Positions 10,901-17,860 of a stretch of DNA of 64,000 bases are shown here, piece by piece. The stretch covers positions 44,502,304 through 44,566,303 of the forward strand of contig OZ034971.1 of the NCBI GenBank assembly GCA_964030785.1, written 5' to 3'. Positions within the stretch are counted from its first letter, which is position 1; every line of letters starts with the position of its first letter. The notes below the pieces were generated by a model. It did no database searches and was not told the origin of the DNA. It saw only the letters and a list, made by a program, of their open reading frames with translations. Position numbers and translations under genes: made by a program. Source of the DNA: Siderastrea siderea. Lineage: Eukaryota > Cnidaria > Anthozoa > Scleractinia > Rhizangiidae.

Positions 10901-12164
10901 TCTTGCTGGAATGGGCTTCGAAACACGCGGGTCCAAAAAAGTCCCGATGACACGAGTCGCAACGTTGAGTGGCTTTCAGGTGCCTGGGGTAAGCATATTG
11001 AAAGTCTGGACAATCTTTCTGCCGACAGGCTCCACACACCTTGGTCTTGGTGCATCGATGACGTCCCTCGGTGTTGTAGGGTTTCCAACAATCCGCACAC
11101 ACATAACTGGATCCAAAAAATCCCGGCAATTTGGTGATGACATCATAATGGTCTTGGTTGTGCAACAGGATCAGTTGTTTGTCAGAAAGGGGTCCAAACG
11201 TCGTGATGTGAAACGATCGCTGTGCATCGACCAATAGGATCTGGTAACCGGTGAGGGAGGGGGCTTGACTGAATTGGGTCAAGGCATCATAGCTGCAAGG
11301 ACCCAAGGGTACCTGGGCTTCATTCTGGAGGTCCAGAGCTAGGGTTCTCTGCAGGGGCCTTCCTTTGCGGATGCTGTCGTATTTCGGGTGCTGGTCCACG
11401 CGAGCTTTGGCGACCACGAGGGCTCTGGCACAGCAGAGTTCGTCATCGTTGGTGATGGTTATTACCGACCGTTTGTTGGTTGTCAACATGGTCATGGTAG
11501 GATGGCCTGGTTTCCCACGACGGGGTCTGCCGGTACCTTGAGGAGCATGATGAACTTGAGTGATGGAGACTTGAAAGGAATCATCCATTTCAAATTGTTC
11601 GTTGCTGTTGAGGGCTTGGGCTAAACGTTGGAACAGCGCCTCCACCCGTTCTGTGTCTCGACGCCATTCACCGGCACGTAATCCCCACCCCTGAAAATTA
11701 TTGTGCAAGCGATCGGATGCTATGGTAAAGTAGAGGCGATCTTGATCGTGGAGGTCGGGGGTGGTGGTTAACACTTGATCAACGGCTCGACGTAATCCAT
11801 CTTGCAGAGCTTGGGTTATATTTTGACCTGGAAGCAAGTTCCCCCTTTGTCGTAACTGGGTCTTGAAATGACGTTCTTGTACCCCCATGCGATCACTCTT
11901 CCGATTCACAAAAGGTTCGAGTTCAAAGTCGAAGGTAACGTGTTCAGAGGGATCCAATCCACCCCCACTTTGTTCCCATTGGTTCAAGGCCTCTTCACAA
12001 ATGTCGTCGTCGTCACTGTCCGCCATGTTTTCGGTGCAAATCAAAGGCCCCATACAGGAATTGGTGTCATCGTCCGAATCACTTAAGTCCAAACCGAGCA
12101 TGGCTAAAACCTCATGGTGGGCGAGGCCACTTGGCCCCGCCACATCGTCTTCTTGAGAGGACAT
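7983..12164 (-). CDS. Protein-primed family B DNA polymerase (pPolB)
   Basis: A 1393-residue polymerase that replicates the linear element from a terminal protein. An acidic N-terminus is followed by a Cys/His-rich zinc-binding region (about residues 355-480) and a Lys/Arg stretch (490-505). The 3'-5' exonuclease motifs are FFDIE (D536, E538), HNFQGYD (N594, D599) and YCRSD (D723). The polymerase motifs are YIDVTSLYP (D965), NSMWGKFG (about 1156) and YFDTDS (about 1248). A motif reading VYEFQGCFTHGC (about 853-864), common in Polinton polymerases, recalls the Vsr-type nuclease signature. All catalytic residues are present. The gene is transcribed toward the left TIR from a TATAAAAA box 34 bp upstream of the ATG, in a promoter shared with the divergent gene at 12403. 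No separate terminal-protein gene was recognised; the long N-terminal region could supply that role. Confidence 0.96.
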   Translation of the reverse strand: MSSQEDDVAGPSGLAHHEVLAMLGLDLSDSDDDTNSCMGPLICTENMADSDDDDICEEALNQWEQSGGGLDPSEHVTFDFELEPFVNRKSDRMGVQERHFKTQLRQRGNLLPGQNITQALQDGLRRAVDQVLTTTPDLHDQDRLYFTIASDRLHNNFQGWGLRAGEWRRDTERVEALFQRLAQALNSNEQFEMDDSFQVSITQVHHAPQGTGRPRRGKPGHPTMTMLTTNKRSVITITNDDELCCARALVVAKARVDQHPKYDSIRKGRPLQRTLALDLQNEAQVPLGPCSYDALTQFSQAPSLTGYQILLVDAQRSFHITTFGPLSDKQLILLHNQDHYDVITKLPGFFGSSYVCADCWKPYNTEGRHRCTKTKVCGACRQKDCPDFQYAYPRHLKATQRCDSCHRDFFGPACFEAHSSKTHAGKPVTGLQTSVCSQRHRCRDCYQQNVGLSRIQRHLCWHVDCPSCHQYVHADDHRCFIQRAPKPQNQKKRKRTRQKGPGAKRGAGAAAAAEPHASSSEDEDEQDLPPLHVFFDIEAMQPHGKHIANLVVAETEDNDEPKPFPGPTCIRDFLEWLDTLTLHDTRQVNVIAHNFQGYDGYFIIQEYYSENRIVQQLRNGCKLLQIQHDRIRFIDSMSFFQMPLSAFPKTFGLTELCKGYFPHKFNIPKHQNYVDILPSRDYYMPESMTLEGRQAFETWHQQQRDQGVVFHFQQELLAYCRSDVRLLKQGCLTFKRMFEDLTGFNPFDHVTIASACNRDLRMNRMIPNSIASEPAGHKGWRNNINQSIPALEWLTWCDHQLRQRALQDLNPNDLLASANPKPQYIQHVRNQGEYKIPGTNIHVDGYCPDTHTVYEFQGCFTHGCPTCYPHRYEKHPRNYDRTMQDLYDVTQNKVQKLTDQGYNVIQMWGCQWDHLRDTHPEIDSFVRELNFIQPLEPRDAFCGGRTNAIKLYHHITPGQKIHYIDVTSLYPWVNKKSVYPKGHPTIYSQPGHTDIHQYFGLIQCKILPPRELYHPVLPYRHDNKLLFPLCARCVEEEMDKPLLDRSYHCPHTDEQRALTSTWCTPELYKAVELGYQVQYIYEAWHFKETCEGLFADYVNTWLKIKQEASGWPKDVTTEEEKQRYIEQYFLHEGIQLEYDKIEYNPGLRTLAKLMLNSMWGKFGQRLNKTQIQAFDDPHAFHQFLDSDVLDVRHVAVINEQTVEIHYQNQKEDIRGSPNLNIFVACFTTCHARLKLYNTLQALGERVLYFDTDSVIYLEETPTQFQPVLGSYLGDFDSELAKDEYIQEFVSGGPKNYGYTTNKGKVECKVRGFRLNSEGHTQLNYDVMLQNVKDEIQKPLPKPREIQVINSHQIVRNPTNYTLLTEPQHKWYKLVYDKRVIDHNTFKTYPYGYQ

Positions 12165-12197
12165 GATCAGATGAAGTCACTGGAGATCGGGGCTCTG

Positions 12198-12371
12198 TTT
12201 TTATAGAGAACCAAAATGTCACGTGGGAGGGGAAGGAGCCAATCACTAAACAGGGTACCCCCCTGAGAGGGGGTGCCCTAGGGAGGGGTGGGACGAGGTG
12301 GGGGGACCCCCCTCCCCCCTCTCTAGTTAGGGTCCATGGTGCATGACGGGAACGAATGAGAGACTATAAAA
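12198..12371. promoter_or_regulatory. Bidirectional promoter between PolB and the 12403 gene
   Basis: It holds a TATAAAAA box for PolB (12198-12205, minus) and TATAAAA for the rightward gene (12365-12371). Between them are CACGTG, a CCAAT box (GAGCCAATCAC), GC-rich G/C runs able to form hairpins (GGGGGACCCCCC type) and a shared CCATGGTGCAT. A homologous module in inverted orientation lies at 28033-28180, where it again separates two divergent genes. Confidence 0.75.
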
Positions 12372-12402
12372 CAGATCGACCCTCGAGGTGAGTCATCTCA
12401 AA

Positions 12403-12813
12403 ATGGACGCTGGCCATGAGAAGCTATTGGAAACCTTTGAACACTTTGAAGTCGATTTGGAAGTCGAAGAGATCTTGGAGAGAGTGAAGAGGGAGTTGGA
12501 AGAGGAGGAGGAAAGCTTTGCGGAGTTTGCCGAAAGGTTAAAGGAACTGGAACCGGAGAAAGTCGAGGCGCAGAAACGCCGAGCAGAAGAGGCCGTTCGT
12601 TTACAAGCATATTGTTACCCTCACATGACCTGTGACTGGTACATCGAGGGGCTGGATTATTGCTGGACCAACTGGCACCACCAATTTAAGCGGCCAGCCA
12701 CACCTCCCCGAGCACCGCCACCCTCTCCCGATGTCCCGCGTAAGACAGTTCCACAGCCGCCGTCACAGACCCCCCGTCAGCTACCATCGAAGCGACGACG
12801 ACGACGACGATGA
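12403..12813 (+). CDS. Acidic/coiled-coil early-type protein, N-terminal part
   Basis: Starts at an ATG in good context (AAAATGG) about 32 bp after the TATA box. Residues 1-65 are strongly charged, Glu-rich and probably helical. Then comes a Cys/Trp-rich patch (YCYPHMTCDWYIEGLDYCW), a Pro-rich stretch, and a terminal run of six Arg. I do not recognise the family. The frame overlaps the long frame starting at 12632 by about 180 bp. The overlap lies in a GAC/CGA triplet tract, so the two may be one protein joined by splicing or frameshifting, or may be translated separately. A GTAAGA at 12740 and an AG at 12949-12950 would give an in-phase junction, but no pyrimidine tract is present. Confidence 0.6.
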   Translation: MDAGHEKLLETFEHFEVDLEVEEILERVKRELEEEEESFAEFAERLKELEPEKVEAQKRRAEEAVRLQAYCYPHMTCDWYIEGLDYCWTNWHHQFKRPATPPRAPPPSPDVPRKTVPQPPSQTPRQLPSKRRRRRR

Positions 12814-13795
12814 CTCCACCAACGACTATGACCCCCACGACGACGACTCCACCAACGACACCGACTATGACCCCCACGACAACGACGACGACGACGACTC
12901 CGACTATGACCCCCACGACGACGACGACGACGACGGCGAGTACGAACGGGCAGTCCTCAGGGCTAAACGAGCACGCAACATGGTCAAATGTGCACGGTAC
13001 CGGGCCGAACACCGAGAGAAACTGGTCGCCTCCAAAAAAAAGTACCGAGAAAACAATCGAGAGTTCATCGCGGTGTCCGGCCAGTGTTACCGGGACAAAC
13101 GTCGTAATCAGCTGTTGACGGCCCGCCAGCGCTACAAGGCAAGGTATCCAGAGCGCGTGGCTGAGTGTAATAGGCGTTACCGGGAAAGGAATCGAACCAA
13201 GCTGTTGGAGAAGCAAAGGCGCTACCGGGAAAGGAATCGAGCCCAGCTGGCGGAAGCCCAAAAACGCTACCGGGAAAAAAATCTGGAACACCTCCTGGAG
13301 AAGGAGCAACAATATCGGGAGACCCATCGAGAGGTGTTGATGGAGAAAGAGAGGTGTCGTCGAGCCCGCCTGCGGGAGAAAAAGAGCACTCGAGAGAAAA
13401 TGGAGGCTTTAGGACCTTTGACACTGACCATCCCCCTGACGGATTATTTGAAATCCATTCCTGTGACGCAGGAATCTGTGGATACAAACGGACCGCCCAC
13501 GGACTCTCATACTGTGTTTGATTTGGATTCGGGGGGCGATACAAACGGACCGCCCACGGACTCTCATACTGTGTTTGATTTGGATTCGGGGGGCGTGCAA
13601 GTTGCGGACTCCCCTGATTGGGAGAATGTTTCGTATTTGCAGGAGTTATTGAAAGACATGTCACCCGAGGATTGGCAGCAGGTCATGAACAATGTCGAGA
13701 CTTTTGATCTGGAGGCATTGGTGCCCCCTGAAGACCTCGTTCATGACATGTCATCCGACGAGGGGGTGGATTTATTGTTTGATTTCATGTCTTAA
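12632..13795 (+). CDS. Asp-rich protein with seven 15-residue YRERN repeats
   Basis: The frame is open for 387 codons; its true start is unresolved (ATGs at 12632 and 12731). After an Asp-rich tract (D7, DPHD repeats) come seven exact-length 15-residue units of the pattern YRERNR..LLEKQRR, forming a long basic charged helix that could bind nucleic acid. Then there is a perfectly duplicated 19-residue segment (DTNGPPTDSHTVFDLDSGG) and an acidic, hydrophobic tail ending LFDFMS, which resembles a transcriptional activation domain. Repeats of this kind are known in uncharacterised animal and fungal proteins. A regulator or DNA-binding replication protein is an inference from layout (beside PolB, shared promoter). 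Confidence 0.65.
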   Translation: MTGTSRGWIIAGPTGTTNLSGQPHLPEHRHPLPMSRVRQFHSRRHRPPVSYHRSDDDDDDDSTNDYDPHDDDSTNDTDYDPHDNDDDDDSDYDPHDDDDDDGEYERAVLRAKRARNMVKCARYRAEHREKLVASKKKYRENNREFIAVSGQCYRDKRRNQLLTARQRYKARYPERVAECNRRYRERNRTKLLEKQRRYRERNRAQLAEAQKRYREKNLEHLLEKEQQYRETHREVLMEKERCRRARLREKKSTREKMEALGPLTLTIPLTDYLKSIPVTQESVDTNGPPTDSHTVFDLDSGGDTNGPPTDSHTVFDLDSGGVQVADSPDWENVSYLQELLKDMSPEDWQQVMNNVETFDLEALVPPEDLVHDMSSDEGVDLLFDFMS

Positions 13796-13798
13796 CCC

Positions 13799-14001
13799 CC
13801 CTCGTCTCTGGCAGAACATCCGTGTCAGTATTTGTGAGAGAACAAATGAACTTGACAACTCATCAATCAAAATGACACAAGTGACATTGTTTTTATTTTA
13901 TCTGGCATCACAATGGGTTTTGTCTCGCCAATCCTGCTTGAGACTACCGAACTGCAGAATAACAATGTAACATTTTTTGACTCAACATGTTAATTAAATG
14001 T
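13799..14001. other. Spacer between convergent transcription units
   Basis: AT-rich spacer between the rightward 12403-13795 unit and the leftward virion block. No separate gene is seen. It probably carries 3' ends for both directions. Confidence 0.5.
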
Positions 14002-14358
14002 TTACAATTTTAAACGTTTCTTGGCTTGCATGATTTTCTTGACCACCCGTTCCGTCTTGTTTTTCTTGCCGGGTAATCGATCAATGGCTTGGATCATCTT
14101 GGTATCGGCTTTCCATTTATCTTGCAAATTCTTGGCACGGCTGTAATCAATGTCGTGTTGCTTAGCAATTTGGTCCAAACGATTGATCCCTGGATCCCCA
14201 CGTTTCAGACGTTTAGCCAAATGGGTGCCAGGGCCCATGTATTGATACCCAGGCCAATGAAATTCCTTCCCCGTTTTCGCAATCCATTTTTGGACATCCA
14301 AGGCCCCTCCTCGTTGGCGGCGTTTAATACCCCTTCTCCTCCTCCTCTGGGTGGGCAT
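14002..14358 (-). CDS. PLA2-like virion protein (parvovirus VP1u-type domain)
   Basis: 118 residues. An Arg-rich N-terminus contains RRQRGG (13-18), a predicted maturation site. A compact phospholipase A2-like domain follows: YQYMGPGTHL gives the calcium-loop type GPG (42-44), then RGDPGINRLD, and the HD catalytic pair in AKQHDIDY (H68, D69). This arrangement is the one known for parvovirus VP1 unique regions and for PLA2 proteins of adintoviruses and Polintons, where it is thought to breach endosomal membranes during entry. The tail is Lys-rich. The gene is last in the leftward virion block, four bases after the preceding gene. Confidence 0.85.
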   Translation of the reverse strand: MPTQRRRRRGIKRRQRGGALDVQKWIAKTGKEFHWPGYQYMGPGTHLAKRLKRGDPGINRLDQIAKQHDIDYSRAKNLQDKWKADTKMIQAIDRLPGKKNKTERVVKKIMQAKKRLKL

Positions 14359-14361
14359 GTT

Positions 14362-15018
14362 TTATTCACTGTCGTATTGCAAACGTCTCCGTCGGGGTTG
14401 TTTGGTTTTGGTCCAATCTTCCCAACCGGGTAAGGGTTTCAATCGTTGCACTTCCCGGGAGACGCCTTTGCCTTTGCCTTTGCCTTTGCCTTTACCACTT
14501 TCGGCTAACTTTTTTTCCAAAGCCTTGCGCTGTTCTCGAATGACTTCTAAACGCGATCGGCTATCCCCTCGACTGGTAGAAGGTCTCTCTTCTCCTCGAC
14601 TGGTAGAAGGTCTCGGTTCTCTCGCGCCTTCCCTGGTAGCAGGGGTAATGGTGGGTTTGGGAGCCGACGGGCCTCCTTTTATCATGCGCTTCAACCATTG
14701 TTCCACGGGTCCCGTCACCAAATCCCCGGCTTCTTCTTCTTCTTCACCCGGTGGGCCACCCGGTGCACCTGGGGCACCAACCCCCACCCCACCAGGAAAT
14801 TGACGAATGCGTTTGGTTAACTTGATTAATTCTTGACTCAACGGTTTGGTTTGAGCATTCACCAGGGCGGGAGGTAATTGGGGATTGGCTAACAACACAT
14901 GTTTTTGGGCGGCGAGCGTAGCGGCTTTGTTCAACAAGGCATTTTCGGTGAGTTCTCCTTTGTAATATTGAATGAGTTGTTCCAAGTCCTTTTGGGGAAT
15001 CATGTACACTTCGTCCAT
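14362..15018 (-). CDS. Conserved Polinton virion-associated protein, function unknown
   Basis: 218 residues. A helical N-terminal region (about 1-72; starts MDEVYMIPQKDLEQL) is followed by a Gly/Pro-rich linker with EEEEE, a duplicated RPSTSRG motif, and a (GK)5 run before a basic C-terminus. The N-terminal 'YMIP' start and ALLN segment resemble proteins I have seen beside capsid genes in invertebrate Polintons, but no enzymatic motif is visible. Its place in the virion block, between the PLA2-like and zinc-ribbon genes, suggests a structural or core role. Confidence 0.65.
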   Translation of the reverse strand: MDEVYMIPQKDLEQLIQYYKGELTENALLNKAATLAAQKHVLLANPQLPPALVNAQTKPLSQELIKLTKRIRQFPGGVGVGAPGAPGGPPGEEEEEAGDLVTGPVEQWLKRMIKGGPSAPKPTITPATREGAREPRPSTSRGEERPSTSRGDSRSRLEVIREQRKALEKKLAESGKGKGKGKGKGVSREVQRLKPLPGWEDWTKTKQPRRRRLQYDSE

Positions 15019-15230
15019 GGTCGTTGACTACAGTCGGAGCAAAGTTCCCCGTCTTCCTGGTCACGGCAACTCTTACAAAGACGGGCCCTCAAGATGTGTT
15101 GGTACTCTCGATACAACAGGTGATATTTATGCTTCCAATAATGACACTCGTCTTTCCACTGGTCGGTGGCCCGATTGGCCTCTTGTAATAGAGTCATCCA
15201 CGTAGGGAGGGTTAACGAAGACATTGACAT
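15000..15230 (-). CDS. Small Cys-pair (zinc-ribbon-like) protein
   Basis: About 76 residues from the internal ATG chosen here; the frame is open up to 15284. A helical W/Y/H-rich middle is followed by two CxxC pairs (CKSC ... CSDC), spaced like a small zinc ribbon. It overlaps its neighbours by about 19 nt on each side, as is common in this compact block. Function is not recognised. The start could also be two codons downstream. Confidence 0.5.
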   Translation of the reverse strand: MSMSSLTLPTWMTLLQEANRATDQWKDECHYWKHKYHLLYREYQHILRARLCKSCRDQEDGELCSDCSQRPWTKCT

Positions 15231-15529
15231 AACACCTCGTGAAGTCCTTGAAACAATCCGCTTCCTTTTTGTCGGACTAACCACTGACGACGTTTTTTGA
15301 CGGAATGTCGACGACGTCCCAAATCACGTAGTACCTTTTTATAGGGTTGAAGTTTAGCCAGCATGGGTGGGGTCACAGGAATCTTGTTTTTTAAAAAGTT
15401 CAACACCAGTTCACTCACAGCATTGATTTGATCGGCATTGGCATGTTGTAACAATTCTTGACGTTTGGAACCATTGGCTTCTTGTAACATGGACCGTAAA
15501 AACGGGAATTGACGTCGAAGACGTTGCAT
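15212..15529 (-). CDS. Conserved small Polinton ORF (LRRQFPFLRSML family)
   Basis: 105 residues, mostly helical. The order of motifs (an initial R/L-rich helix, a NADQINAVSELVLNFL segment, IPVTPPMLAKLQPYKKVLRDL, then S..KRRQWLVRQKGSG) is one I recognise from a small gene repeated beside capsid genes in many invertebrate Polintons and adintoviruses. Its role is unknown. The QKGSG near residue 92 may be another protease-type Gly site. Confidence 0.7.
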   Translation of the reverse strand: MQRLRRQFPFLRSMLQEANGSKRQELLQHANADQINAVSELVLNFLKNKIPVTPPMLAKLQPYKKVLRDLGRRRHSVKKRRQWLVRQKGSGLFQGLHEVLCQCLR

Positions 15530-15532
15530 CCT

Positions 15533-15697
15533 TTATCGATGACGACGACGATACCGTTGATTGGCTTTTTGAATCGTGCGTTTTATACGTTTATCCGTTT
15601 CCAAGGCCGCGGCTTTCCCCAATCCTACCATAGCGGGGACCAATAGATTTAAAAAACCGCCTCGTTGACGACGGCGTCGTCTTCTCCTCCTCACCAT
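15533..15697 (-). CDS. 54-residue Arg-rich core-like protein (pX/Mu type)
   Basis: The start is MV followed by eight Arg and then QRGGF; a hydrophobic stretch (LNLLVPAMVGLGKAAAL) and a basic tail complete the protein. The layout (poly-Arg, a Gly-Gly cleavage site, then a hydrophobic helix) is that of adenovirus pX, the precursor of core peptide Mu, which is cut by the viral protease. Its ATG overlaps the last codons of the upstream gene (ATGGTGA). At 54 codons it is easily missed. Confidence 0.7.
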   Translation of the reverse strand: MVRRRRRRRRQRGGFLNLLVPAMVGLGKAAALETDKRIKRTIQKANQRYRRRHR

Positions 15698-16017
15698 GGT
15701 CGACCCGTCAATAGACGTTGAAGGGCTTTGTCTTGTTTGATGAGGTCTTGCGTCTCTTTATAGCCTTGACGGGTATTGCGTTTGAAATCGGACCACCAAC
15801 CCCCACCTCGTTGTCGTCGGACATGTTGTACATTATCGGTAATGCCTTTCAAGGCTTGACCCCCTAATTTGCCTAAAGCCAGTCCAAACCCAGGGGCGGG
15901 ACCTGATAGAAACATACTCATGCCATGGGCAATTTTATCCACCAAACGGGGTTTGCGGCGCATTAAAGCCCCTCCTCGTTGTTTCCTTTTTCTGCGTTGA
16001 CGTCGAAGACGTTTCAT
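15691..16017 (-). CDS. Arg-rich core-like protein with two RGG sites
   Basis: 108 residues from the ATG that overlaps the preceding stop (ATGA). It has a basic N-terminus with KQRGGAL, a hydrophobic Gly-rich segment (SGPAPGFGLALGKLGGQALKG), then a second RRQRGGGWW and a charged tail ending TGRPW. Two Gly-Gly motifs suggest two cuts by the element's adenain-like protease. Probably a DNA-condensing or capsid-cementing component, by analogy to adenovirus core proteins. Confidence 0.68.
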   Translation of the reverse strand: MKRLRRQRRKRKQRGGALMRRKPRLVDKIAHGMSMFLSGPAPGFGLALGKLGGQALKGITDNVQHVRRQRGGGWWSDFKRNTRQGYKETQDLIKQDKALQRLLTGRPW

Positions 16018-16289
16018 TGGATACAACACTTGTTGGGTTTTTTGGCATAGCCTTTGTCGATCAACCAACTGTTGTACCCTTTGGTACCCCCTCGTCTTTT
16101 ATACGCTTGATATTGTTGTTTGTACCCCGAGACCATCTTTCTCCCTTGGGCAGCACTCATTTGCGGTTTTTTCAACGCCTTGACCAAATCACTTGTGACG
16201 TCATACCCCTTTTTCACGTCGACGAACCAAGGTATGCCTTCTCCTTGCTGGGTTCTTCTTTTTGTCCGTCTTCTTCTTCGGGGGGCCAT
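16014..16289 (-). CDS. Arg-rich small virion protein (TQQGEG site)
   Basis: 91 residues. The start is MAPRRRRRTKRRTQQGEG, then IPWFVDVKKGYD and a Lys/Tyr-rich helical body ending KCCIQ. The basic leader followed by a Gly-x-Gly motif matches the pattern of its neighbours. The N-terminus overlaps the end of the membrane-protein gene by 76 nt. Function inferred only from pattern and place. Confidence 0.65.
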   Translation of the reverse strand: MAPRRRRRTKRRTQQGEGIPWFVDVKKGYDVTSDLVKALKKPQMSAAQGRKMVSGYKQQYQAYKRRGGTKGYNSWLIDKGYAKKPNKCCIQ

Positions 16290-16894
16290 GGTTCTAAGAG
16301 TGTGGGACTAGGAGGGAGCGGCTTTTTATGGATCCAATACTCTTTAGGTCTCAAGGGACGAGGACATCCATCTACATAGCATAGGGCTTCCAAGGGTTGG
16401 TACACAAAATGACCATGGTAATCTTGGAGACATCGTTTGGGTAACGGAGGGGTGAAATCCACAATGGTATCATCCAAGGTTTGCATCTTGATTAAAAATT
16501 GTTCCAGATCCTCCAAGGGAATACCCCGCACATGGGTTTTCAATTCGGTCAAGGCTTTGGCATAGGTGGTAAACGCAAATCGACTCATGGTCACTTTAAA
16601 TCGGTATTGTTTAAAATCATTCCATCCTTTGACCACGGTGCCCACCGCCGCCAAACAGGCTACCAACGTACTGTTTTCCAAAAGGGGACCCGCAATCATA
16701 CCGGCAGCCATCAGGAGTAAGGCCATGCCATTGAACAAGGCATTGATACACCTGTAATGATTCAACATTTTTCGATAACACCACCATTGTTGATGATAAA
16801 AGGCATACAAGGAATCCATGCGTTGTAATAATTCCGGGGGGAAGGGAAGACCATGTTGTTTCGATCCATTCAATAACGACACGACGGTTTTCAT
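16214..16894 (-). CDS. Two-helix membrane protein, conserved in Polintons
   Basis: 226 residues. Two adjacent hydrophobic helices (about 50-71 and 76-90) with ENS between them form a hairpin. The motifs VGTVVKGWNDFK, SRFAFTTYAKALTEL and KMQTLDDTIVDFTPP are ones I recognise from a widespread Polinton open frame. The C-terminus is Pro/Glu-rich. It may be a virion membrane or entry-related protein, but no experimental role is known to me. It starts two bases after the stop of the Gly-rich gene. Confidence 0.7.
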   Translation of the reverse strand: MKTVVSLLNGSKQHGLPFPPELLQRMDSLYAFYHQQWWCYRKMLNHYRCINALFNGMALLLMAAGMIAGPLLENSTLVACLAAVGTVVKGWNDFKQYRFKVTMSRFAFTTYAKALTELKTHVRGIPLEDLEQFLIKMQTLDDTIVDFTPPLPKRCLQDYHGHFVYQPLEALCYVDGCPRPLRPKEYWIHKKPLPPSPTLLEPWPPEEEDGQKEEPSKEKAYLGSST

Positions 16895-16896
16895 CT

Positions 16897-17814
16897 TTAC
16901 GGCGAAACACGGGACGACGAGGTTTGTACGCTCGGTGCTCCTCCCTGTTTATAACTGGTCACAATGCTATTGGTCATGGTGACATTAGCAATTTCACGTC
17001 CTTGGGCCAACTGTTCTTGATCTTGTAACAGCATGCGTAAACGTCGTTGTAAATCCGCTTGACGCAAGGTACGAGGGGGTGGAGTCCGAGATCCTCGAGG
17101 AGTGGAGGGGGTGGAGGAAGGTGTCCTAGGTGAACCGGGGAAAAGTCGTCGTCGTCTACCACGTCGGCCACCACGACGGCCACCACCACCACCACCACCA
17201 CCACGTCCACCACCACCAGCACCACCAGCACCACCACCACCACCACCAGCTCCACCTGCTCCACCACCACCAGCACCACCAGCACCAGCTCCACCTGCTC
17301 CACCACCAGCACCACCAGCACCACCACGTCCACCACCTCTAGTCCTAGGACCACGACGTCCCCCACGTCCATTTCCACTTCCCCCACGTCCATTTCCATC
17401 ACCCCCTGCACCCGCTGCTGTTCGACCACTTGGTGCTGTTCGCCAACCAGGTGGACTTCTCGGGGACTCCGGGGTGGTCTGGGGGCTTTGGAATGAGGCT
17501 GAATGGGATGCTTGACTTCCTACCCCGGCTGGGGAAGAGGCCTGGGCAGGGGGCACACCATTCAGATCGGGCCAAGCGGCGACTGTCCTGGGGGAGGGGA
17601 GACTGCTCAACAACTCACGGAGGGTATTGGGGTGCATTTCCTCCATGGCAACGTCGAGAAGGCCTTCGTCTCCCGTGAAATACAATTGTTGCATGGTTCC
17701 TGGGGACATTTGTTGCATGGTTCCTGGGGACATTTGATTACTGCTGGCCGCCCCCACCCCCGCAGGGGACACGGTATCGTACGATTGCGGAGGTTGACGG
17801 TCATCATCGGCCAT
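16897..17814 (-). CDS. Gly/Arg-rich disordered virion-block protein
   Basis: 305 residues. The N-terminal third is Ser/Pro-rich with a duplicated MSPGTMQQ. The middle (about 140-225) is a Gly/Ala/Arg low-complexity tract encoded by a CCACCA-type triplet repeat. The C-terminal part is conserved-looking: a helix (RQADLQRRLRMLLQDQEQLAQG) and a tail with TNSIVTSYKQGGAPSV, similar to tails of other Polinton proteins and containing a QGG-A site. RGG-rich proteins often bind nucleic acids, so DNA packaging or scaffolding is possible. The tract length probably varies between copies. Confidence 0.6.
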   Translation of the reverse strand: MADDDRQPPQSYDTVSPAGVGAASSNQMSPGTMQQMSPGTMQQLYFTGDEGLLDVAMEEMHPNTLRELLSSLPSPRTVAAWPDLNGVPPAQASSPAGVGSQASHSASFQSPQTTPESPRSPPGWRTAPSGRTAAGAGGDGNGRGGSGNGRGGRRGPRTRGGGRGGAGGAGGGAGGAGAGGAGGGGAGGAGGGGGGAGGAGGGGRGGGGGGGGRRGGRRGRRRRLFPGSPRTPSSTPSTPRGSRTPPPRTLRQADLQRRLRMLLQDQEQLAQGREIANVTMTNSIVTSYKQGGAPSVQTSSSRVSP

Positions 17815-17852
17815 GGTTTGCTTTCTCTCTTTTTACCTGTTCCAAGGGGGTG

Positions 17853-17860
17853 CCTTTATA
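17853..17860 (-). promoter_or_regulatory. TATA box for the Gly-rich gene
   Basis: TATAAAGG on the minus strand, about 39 bp upstream of the ATG, overlapping the stop region of the ATPase gene. Confidence 0.5.

Noticed and set aside
12403..12813. Search for an LxCxE-type oncoprotein motif in the early-type genes, as seen in some adintoviruses
   Set aside because: No LxCxE was seen in this gene or in the 27955, 28212, 28410 or 28643 genes.
12686..13327. 213-residue minus-strand frame with Val/Gly runs
   Set aside because: Antisense reading of the Asp-rich and YRERN repeat tract; composition follows from the triplet repeat.
16974..17429. Val-, His- or Pro-rich frames over the CCACCA tract (both strands)
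   Set aside because: All are alternative readings of the low-complexity DNA that encodes the Gly-rich protein, which has a proper start, TATA box and conserved C-terminus.
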